From Morganella morganii_D (GTDB lineage: Bacteria > Pseudomonadota > Gammaproteobacteria > Enterobacterales > Enterobacteriaceae), in assembly GCA_044772875.1 (NCBI GenBank), contig CP173058.1:1364001-1428000 (forward strand): a DNA stretch of 64,000 bases. The letters are read 5' to 3'. The notes below the pieces were generated by a model, which was not told the origin of the DNA, searched no databases, and saw only the letters and a program-made list of their open reading frames with translations. This document shows positions 58,769 to 64,000 of this stretch, piece after piece. The position numbers were made by a program, and so were the translations under genes. Within the stretch, counting starts at the first letter, position 1. Every line of letters starts with the position of its first letter.

Positions 58769-61441
58769 TTACGCCAGCATCTGCCGGATCACATAACAGA
58801 GGATACCGCCGTGGCGGTAATATTCCAGTTCAGTCTGTGTATCAATACGGCACAGGGCGTTCAGTTCGGTCACCCGGCCATCCGCATACGTGATACGTAC
58901 CGGCACAATCTGTTTCGGTGTAACATTGTTCAGATCACCGGCATCAATCAGTTCATCCCCGGTCAGCCCCAGCGTACCGCGATCCGTTCCGGCCGGAAAT
59001 TCCAGCGGCAGAATCCCCATACCAATCAGGTTGGAACGGTGGATACGCTCATAGGACTCCGTCAGTACCACCCGCACGCCCAGCAGATTGGTTCCTTTCG
59101 CTGCCCAGTCACGGCTGGATCCGGAACCATACTCTTTCCCGGCAACCACCACCAGCGGCGTCCCGGATTCCTGATAACGCATCGCGGCATCAAAGATAGT
59201 CAGTATTTCCCCGGACGGAATATGGCGGGTAAATCCGCCCTCTGTGCCCGGCACCATTTCATTGCGGATGCGGATATTGGCAAACGTCCCGCGCACCATC
59301 ACTTCATGGTTACCGCGCCTTGAACCATAGGAGTTAAAATCCGCCGGTTTCACGCCGTGCGCCTGTAAATAGCGTCCCGCCGGACTGTCTGCCTTGATGT
59401 TCCCCGCCGGGGAGATATGGTCAGTCGTGACGGAGTCGCCGAGGATCGCCAGAATCCGCGCTTGTTTCACATCTTTTACCGGTGCAGGGTTAACCGGCAT
59501 TCCCTCAAAATACGGCGGATGGCGGATATAGGTGGAATCCGGCTGCCACTGATAAGTCGGGGTATTTTCCACCGGCAGTGACTGCCATTGTTCATCTCCG
59601 TCAAAAACAGAGGAATATTCCTTGCGGAACATCTCTGTTTTCACTTTTTCCACCGCAGCGGCAATTGCAGCATTATCCGGCCAGATATCTTTTAACCACA
59701 CCGGGCTGCCCTGTTTATCATAGCCCAGCGGATCTGTTTCCAGGTTACAGTGCAGGTTTCCGGCCAGTGCATAGGCCACTACCAGCGGCGGAGACGCCAG
59801 CCAGTTGGTTTTCACCAGCGGATGAATACGACCTTCAAAATTCCGGTTACCGGACAACACCGCGCCGACCGTCAGGTCATGATTTTTAATGGCAGTTTCA
59901 ATTTCCGCATCCAGCGGGCCGGAGTTACCAATACAGGTGGTGCAGCCATAACCCACGAGATTAAATCCCAGCTGATCCAGATACGGTGTGAATCCGGCGG
60001 CATTCAGATAATCTGTCACCACTTTCGAGCCGGGAGCAAGAGAGGTTTTTACCCACGGCTTGCGGGTCAGCCCTTTTTCCGCAGCATTTTTCGCCAGCAG
60101 ACCAGCGGTCATCAGCACACCGGGGTTGGAGGTGTTGGTACAGGATGTGATAGCGGCAATCACCACTGCGCCATCTTCCATGACAAAGTCCCTGCCGTGC
60201 CGAGTGACCGCAACTTTCACCGCCGGAGATTTTTTATTCAGCTCCAGATCAACCGCCGACTGAAACGCATCCGGCACCTGTGCCAGCACCACTCTGTCCT
60301 GAGGACGTTTCGGCCCGGCCAGACTGGTCTGTACATCCGCCAGATCCAACGCCAGCCCGGAGGTAAAGCGGGGTTCATCCCCTTCATGACGCCACAATCC
60401 CTGTTCTTTGCAGTAAGTTTCCACCAGTGCGATTTCTTCATCACTGCGCCCGGTCAGCCGCATATAGCTGAGTGTGACATTATCCACCGGGAAGAACCCA
60501 CAGGTCGCACCGTACTCCGGTGCCATATTGGCAATGGTGGCGCGGTCAGCCAGCGGCAGCTGCGCCAGACCGTCACCCCAGAATTCAACAAATTTACCCA
60601 CCACACCGTGTTTACGCAGCATTTGTGTCACTGTCAGCACCAGATCAGTGGCCGTAATCCCCTCGCGCAGACGGCCGGTCAGTTTAAACCCGACCACATC
60701 GGGGATCAGCATCGATACCGGCTGCCCGAGCATCGCCGCTTCCGCTTCAATACCCCCCACACCCCAGCCCAGTACGCCGAGGCCGTTAATCATGGTGGTA
60801 TGGGAATCTGTCCCGACAAGGGTATCCGGATAAGCATAGGTTTTACCATCACGGGTATCATACCAGACTGATTTTCCGAGATATTCCAGATTGACCTGAT
60901 GGCAGATCCCTGTCCCCGGCGGTACCACACGGAACCGGTCAAATGCCTGCTGTCCCCAGCGCAGGAAGCGGTAACGCTCGTTATTACGTGACATCTCAAT
61001 GGCCACGTTATCCGCAAATGCCTGCTCACTGGCATATTCATCCACCATCACCGAGTGGTCAATAACCAGATCGACCGGTGACAGCGGATTTACCTTGTTC
61101 TCCTCTCCGCCCAGCACGCGGATAGCCTGACGCATCGCCGCCAGATCCACTACCGCAGGGACACCGGTAAAATCCTGCATCAGCACCCTGGCGGGCCGGA
61201 AGGCAATTTCATGATCAGCTGTGCCGGTTTTCTGCCAGTCAATCAGTGCCTGTAAATCATGCACCTGCACACTATCGCCATCGAGATTACGCAACAGGTT
61301 TTCGGCCAGCACTTTCAGGGATTTGGGTAATTTATCAAGATTGCCGAGCTGTTCCGCCAGGCGGGAGAGATGATAGATATGGTAGTGTTTTCCGCCCGCC
61401 GTCAGTTGGGCTTCACACTGTTGCTTTAAGGTTAACGACAT
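58769..61441 (-). CDS. acnA: Aconitate hydratase A
   Basis: 890 residues (E. coli AcnA 891). [4Fe-4S] enzyme interconverting citrate and isocitrate, the stress-stable form in E. coli. Cluster cysteines: ITSCTNTSNPGVL (Cys near 435) and GYGCTTCIGNSGPLD (two Cys near 501-504). TGVPAVVDLAAMRQA at the N-terminus and KEYGSGSSRDWAAKGTNLLG in the swivel domain complete the signature. It could also hydrate methylaconitate from PrpD. Monocistronic, convergent with ribA. Confidence 0.97.
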   Translation of the reverse strand: MSLTLKQQCEAQLTAGGKHYHIYHLSRLAEQLGNLDKLPKSLKVLAENLLRNLDGDSVQVHDLQALIDWQKTGTADHEIAFRPARVLMQDFTGVPAVVDLAAMRQAIRVLGGEENKVNPLSPVDLVIDHSVMVDEYASEQAFADNVAIEMSRNNERYRFLRWGQQAFDRFRVVPPGTGICHQVNLEYLGKSVWYDTRDGKTYAYPDTLVGTDSHTTMINGLGVLGWGVGGIEAEAAMLGQPVSMLIPDVVGFKLTGRLREGITATDLVLTVTQMLRKHGVVGKFVEFWGDGLAQLPLADRATIANMAPEYGATCGFFPVDNVTLSYMRLTGRSDEEIALVETYCKEQGLWRHEGDEPRFTSGLALDLADVQTSLAGPKRPQDRVVLAQVPDAFQSAVDLELNKKSPAVKVAVTRHGRDFVMEDGAVVIAAITSCTNTSNPGVLMTAGLLAKNAAEKGLTRKPWVKTSLAPGSKVVTDYLNAAGFTPYLDQLGFNLVGYGCTTCIGNSGPLDAEIETAIKNHDLTVGAVLSGNRNFEGRIHPLVKTNWLASPPLVVAYALAGNLHCNLETDPLGYDKQGSPVWLKDIWPDNAAIAAAVEKVKTEMFRKEYSSVFDGDEQWQSLPVENTPTYQWQPDSTYIRHPPYFEGMPVNPAPVKDVKQARILAILGDSVTTDHISPAGNIKADSPAGRYLQAHGVKPADFNSYGSRRGNHEVMVRGTFANIRIRNEMVPGTEGGFTRHIPSGEILTIFDAAMRYQESGTPLVVVAGKEYGSGSSRDWAAKGTNLLGVRVVLTESYERIHRSNLIGMGILPLEFPAGTDRGTLGLTGDELIDAGDLNNVTPKQIVPVRITYADGRVTELNALCRIDTQTELEYYRHGGILCYVIRQMLA

Positions 61442-61587
61442 AACGCCTCCACACAGAGTGTACGGGTTAAACAGGTATCTTCCTTATTATTTTCATTATA
61501 AAGATACCATATTCCCGTAATCTTTGCGGGGGCAACAACACAATTTGTTAATTCAATGTAACTAAAACTAACAATTTTTCAGGATAA

Positions 61588-61683
61588 TTAATCCGGGCTG
61601 TATGCGGTGATAACCCGGGTTCCCTGCCCGTCAGTCTCAAACGTTATCGCATCCTGACCGCCGTTAACTAACTGAGCTACCAT
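61588..61683 (-). CDS. Doubtful 31-codon frame or gene remnant upstream of acnA
   Basis: Encodes MVAQLVNGGQDAITFETDGQ and ends RVITAYSPD. Codon use looks coding, but the ATG follows directly on a terminator T-run with no ribosome binding site, so it is more likely the tail of a lost gene. The rest of 61442-61847 is AT-rich spacer holding the acnA promoter; nothing else was recognised. Confidence 0.25.
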   Translation of the reverse strand: MVAQLVNGGQDAITFETDGQGTRVITAYSPD

Positions 61684-61704
61684 AAAAAAGCCGCGATTGC
61701 GGCT
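61684..61704 (-). terminator. Terminator downstream of the right-end exported protein gene
   Basis: Stem AGCCGC / GCGGCT with a 4-base loop, followed on the minus strand by six T. Confidence 0.75.
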
Positions 61705-61847
61705 TATCAGAGAGAATAGATATTGGAGCTGTTAACTATATCTGCTCAATTATGAACTGATATTTTTGCTATTTAGCGGTGGTTGGGTACCCAATTTTTA
61801 CTATGTTCTGAAAAATATGGCCAGTAATCACACCCGAACAATACAGG

Positions 61848-62390
61848 CTAATTTATATTTTTATCAGAATCCCATGACGAGTGCGGTTTAAAAGGTTTTA
61901 TCTGAACCCGGTTACCATTTTTTAAGCAATCCTCTGTAATTTGTTTTACACCCTCTTCCGGCCACAGGGCGGTATGAAAACCAATTTCACTGTATGGAAC
62001 TACATTATCTTTTAAATTAATACTGGGTTTTGACATCACCAGTGATTGAGTGTAAGTAAGGTCATCAACAGAATGCAATGGCATTTGCCAGTTTATTAAG
62101 TAATTATCTTTCCATATAACATTAACTTTATCTTCCCGATTCTCATCACTCCATTTATATCCGATCAGACAAAAATCATTAACCTTGTCATTCATCTTAA
62201 ATATTGCTATAAAATATTTTGCTGATTCCAAAAAATGTTTTTTATACAACTTATCATCAAACGGCTTAAATGTTACATCAGGCTTTTTATCATATATGCC
62301 CCAACTCCCGGTATGTTCCCATGTTTGCGCATAAACGGTTCCGGTTAATGAAATGGCTAGTAACAATACAGCTATATTTTTTTTATTCAT
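61848..62390 (-). CDS. Exported protein, probable immunity partner of the upstream effector
   Basis: 180 residues with a signal peptide (MNKKNIAVLLLAISLTGTVY, cleavage after AYA/YAQ). The mature part is rich in Trp, Tyr and Lys (TWEHTGSWGIYDKKPDV, YFIAIFKMNDKVNDFCLIGY) with two cysteines. No family recognised. It starts 14 bases after the putative peptidoglycan-acting effector on the same strand. Effectors that cut the cell wall are normally followed by a periplasmic inhibitor, so immunity is the most economical idea, but only context supports it. AT-rich compared with the acnA side. Confidence 0.7.
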   Translation of the reverse strand: MNKKNIAVLLLAISLTGTVYAQTWEHTGSWGIYDKKPDVTFKPFDDKLYKKHFLESAKYFIAIFKMNDKVNDFCLIGYKWSDENREDKVNVIWKDNYLINWQMPLHSVDDLTYTQSLVMSKPSINLKDNVVPYSEIGFHTALWPEEGVKQITEDCLKNGNRVQIKPFKPHSSWDSDKNIN

Positions 62391-62404
62391 AAAAATACTC
62401 TTTA

Positions 62405-63238
62405 TTATTTTAGAAAGTCAGCTTTAAGTTTTGTAAAGGTTTGCCCCTGAAGATTTTTATACAATTCAAAATTATCGCCCCCAAGACCATTATCTTTTGT
62501 GCGCCAACCAATTACTTCATGAGATAAAATGATAGTATCTTTTCTGGCAATGGTTATTGCGTCTGATATTAACGACCTATACTTTTTCATATCAGAACCA
62601 CCATCATTTGCCCTGGTTATCATTATGTTTATTCTGGTTAATATGCCGGGCGATATGGTATTTCCTTTAAAACCCTCGATTACTCTGCCATTAAATATCA
62701 ATCCCAATAATTTATCACGTCCGTCCTGCGGCACATCCAAATATTGTGCTTTTGGCGAAGCTATTCTGTTATAAAGTGCATCATGCATCAGAGTCATTGC
62801 CTCTTTAGCATCTTTTTGATTAAAGCCCCCGTTTTCCGGAGTTGATGTTTCAGAAAGCAAAACCTGCACCATTGCTTTTTGTCTGGGTGTTAAATTTGCA
62901 GGAATACCGATTATTGGTAATACCACAAATGTTAATTTCGGAAAACAGTCTGAGACTTTTCCCTTTAGCTCAGTAATATTGCACTGACGAATACCTTTGG
63001 TCACTGAGGTAATCTCGCTACTTCCTTCGCTTACTGCTGTCACAGTTAATGCTTGCTCTCTTTTTTTATTATCCGCTTTTTGTGTTAAGCGAATTCGCTC
63101 ATTACTGGATTTAAACATTAAATGTTCTTTGTTATACTGACCTTCTATTTTTAATGTAACCGAATATCCGGGAGTCAATTCAAACTCTTGCCTGGTCAGA
63201 TTTAATCCATTATTCATCCTGATGACAAAATCGGACAT
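62405..63238 (-). CDS. Putative antibacterial effector with Ig-like N-terminus and hydrolase-like C-terminus
   Basis: About 277 residues from the ATG at 63238 (AAAGGTG 6 bases before it; GTG at 63247 is too close to the binding site). No signal peptide. Residues about 15-90 look like a bacterial Ig-like (BID_2-type) domain: FELTPGYSVTLKIEGQ, then ALTVTAVSEGSSEITSVTKG. The C-terminal part LTPRQKAMVQVLLSETSTPE, DAKEAMTLMHDALYNRIASP resembles the start of SleB/CwlJ-like cell-wall hydrolases (conserved Glu and NR). IILSHEVIGWRTKDNGLGGD comes near the end. I infer a peptidoglycan-directed effector, perhaps type VI exported, paired with the exported protein behind it. The resemblance is weak; family membership is not certain. 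Confidence 0.55.
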   Translation of the reverse strand: MSDFVIRMNNGLNLTRQEFELTPGYSVTLKIEGQYNKEHLMFKSSNERIRLTQKADNKKREQALTVTAVSEGSSEITSVTKGIRQCNITELKGKVSDCFPKLTFVVLPIIGIPANLTPRQKAMVQVLLSETSTPENGGFNQKDAKEAMTLMHDALYNRIASPKAQYLDVPQDGRDKLLGLIFNGRVIEGFKGNTISPGILTRINIMITRANDGGSDMKKYRSLISDAITIARKDTIILSHEVIGWRTKDNGLGGDNFELYKNLQGQTFTKLKADFLK

Positions 63239-63405
63239 CTCATTCACCTTTCCTTGTTATTTAATATTCAACTTACAGGTATAGCTTAAGTGAAATAAAA
63301 TGTAAACCATGTTACTCACGAAAAAACACTTATACTGCGATTATCTATTTGCTTTATATAACCAATCCACTAAGCATCACATCAGTGCCTGCTCAAACCT
63401 CGTGG

Positions 63406-63599
63406 TTATTTAAGTCCGCAGTAAATCCACCGCAACTGACCATTTGCAGCATAATACCATTATTTTCTGACTTTATTTTCAAATGACCAGTTATGTGCAA
63501 CCATCATTACCGGCTGAACATAACCAAAGTTATGAGTAATGACTAATAGCAGTCCTTTATGGTATTGCGGGTAAGCTATTTTTTCTTTAATTCCGCCAT
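63406..63599 (-). pseudogene. Decayed small gene in the right-end cassette
   Basis: The ATG at 63599 reads MAELKKK and then stops. Shifting frame in the A-run gives IAYPQYHKGLLLVITHNFGY, VQPVMMVAHNWSFENKVRK, a stop, then WYYAANGQLRWIYCGLK and TAA at 63406. One frameshift and one nonsense change in otherwise coherent coding sequence show decay. A shorter similar tail (RYYAVSGHFQLERS) appears near 63930-63975. Family unknown. The rest of 63248-63405 has no recognised gene. Confidence 0.55.
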
Positions 63600-63606
63600 A
63601 TTTTCA

Positions 63607-63858
63607 TTATGTTTTTTCTGAAAATAATTTAAATGCGTTATCTGTCTCCTTGCACTCCTTTGTTTTTGTGTTATTCCGATAACAATCTGAATAGCTTAGC
63701 CCAATAATACCTGAGATAGCTGTGATATTATCGAGCTGCCAACGACAGAAGCCGGGGTCTGAATGTTCAGCACAAACATCATTACTCATTGAAATAACAG
63801 AGTCTTTCTCTGATTGATTTGCCTGTACCATAAATGGAAATAGCAGAGCCACCCACAA
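63607..63858 (-). CDS. Small cysteine-rich exported-like protein, start codon uncertain
   Basis: At least 83 residues: a hydrophobic N-terminus WVALLFPFMVQANQ, then about six cysteines (VCAEHSDPGFCRWQLD, YSDCYRNNTKTKECKET). It looks like a small periplasmic protein, perhaps an immunity factor. The only start in frame is TTG at 63858, without a ribosome binding site; upstream codons ELKL would complete a normal signal peptide, but no ATG is there. It may have lost its start codon. It directly precedes the decayed small gene. Confidence 0.5.
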   Translation of the reverse strand: MWVALLFPFMVQANQSEKDSVISMSNDVCAEHSDPGFCRWQLDNITAISGIIGLSYSDCYRNNTKTKECKETDNAFKLFSEKT

Positions 63859-64000
63859 TAATTTTAATTCACAATAACCTCGTTTACATTCACCTCAAAG
63901 TCTCCTCAAATTCAGCTGATGTTTCTGTTATGAGCGCTCCAACTGAAAATGACCACTTACGGCATAATACCGTGATCAGAGGTGTTTGGTGAGGATTTTA

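Noticed and set aside
59750..60871. 373-codon plus-strand frame inside acnA
   Set aside because: Antisense to a full-length aconitase, with low-complexity His/Gln/Arg composition typical of shadow frames.
61655..61690. tRNA-like stretch (AACTGAGCTACC, reverse complement of a D-arm)
   Set aside because: No acceptor stem, anticodon arm or T-arm can be drawn around it on the minus strand. The sequence reads better as the coding tail LVNGGQDAITF, right after a terminator.
63890..64000. Possible minus-strand partial gene at the right edge (CRKWSFSVGALITETSAEFE)
   Set aside because: The frame has a stop at the very edge (63998-64000), no start codon and no family likeness; it is probably chance or part of the decayed repeats.

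Overview
The window reads as chromosomal DNA of an enterobacterial species close to Morganella (family Morganellaceae). Housekeeping genes follow Escherichia coli gene order closely: bioD2-mlc-ynfL-ynfM, tus-fumC-manA, ydgA-add-ydgJ-rnfABCDGE-nth, and rnb-osmB-yciH-pyrF-lapBA-pgpB-ribA-acnA. A Proteus/Morganella-type L-amino acid deaminase gene is also present. A tus gene with its own Ter site at 35409-35424 places the window in the replication terminus. The genus is inferred from recalled protein families, not from a database search.

Left part (1-13300): a broken L-amino acid deaminase with a Fur-box-like site upstream and an exported RidA protein downstream; yaiI; an ABC-F ATPase (ybiT); an Lrp-type regulator; a guanidinium-type SMR exporter divergent from a TetR gene with two tandem operators; an EamA transporter; nudK; and a LysR gene divergent from an aromatic/serine/cysteine-type permease and a MetC-like lyase.

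Accessory stretch (13300-18370): a 405-residue protein that looks like a reduced insecticidal Cry toxin (domain I plus a domain III-like tail, no domain II), remnants of an iron-siderophore binding protein, two acetyltransferases, and a chromosomal SpvC/OspF-type phosphothreonine lyase in which every catalytic residue I know is kept at the SpvC numbering. Next come an alkB-ada-SH3 unit, in which Ada has lost all four zinc cysteines, and a complete prpR/prpBCD locus with a sigma-54 promoter.

Middle (26700-42000): gfa-like, ydfG, ynfB, ynfD, bioD2, mlc, a DUF1460 amidase-like protein, ynfL and ynfM. Between ynfM and tus lies an interval with no long open frame. It holds four consecutive tiny genes, each with its own ribosome binding site, that encode related peptides: an uncharged hydrophobic start of the type MLxxLLSSxLF and a C-x6-7-C pair near the end. 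A terminator follows the fourth. This is the strongest candidate here for an undescribed system. Tus/Ter, fumC, manA, ydgA and add follow.

Right part (42000-64000): a decayed type VI Hcp/amidase-effector gene overlapping an intact exported protein (probable orphan immunity), then yfeH, ydgJ, the Rnf/Rsx operon (RnfC carries a 38-residue repeat about four times), nth, rnb and the osmB-to-acnA block. The right edge holds a probable peptidoglycan-targeting effector with an exported partner, plus small decayed cassettes. Across the window, core metabolism and terminus functions are interrupted by compact toxin and effector islets, several in decay.
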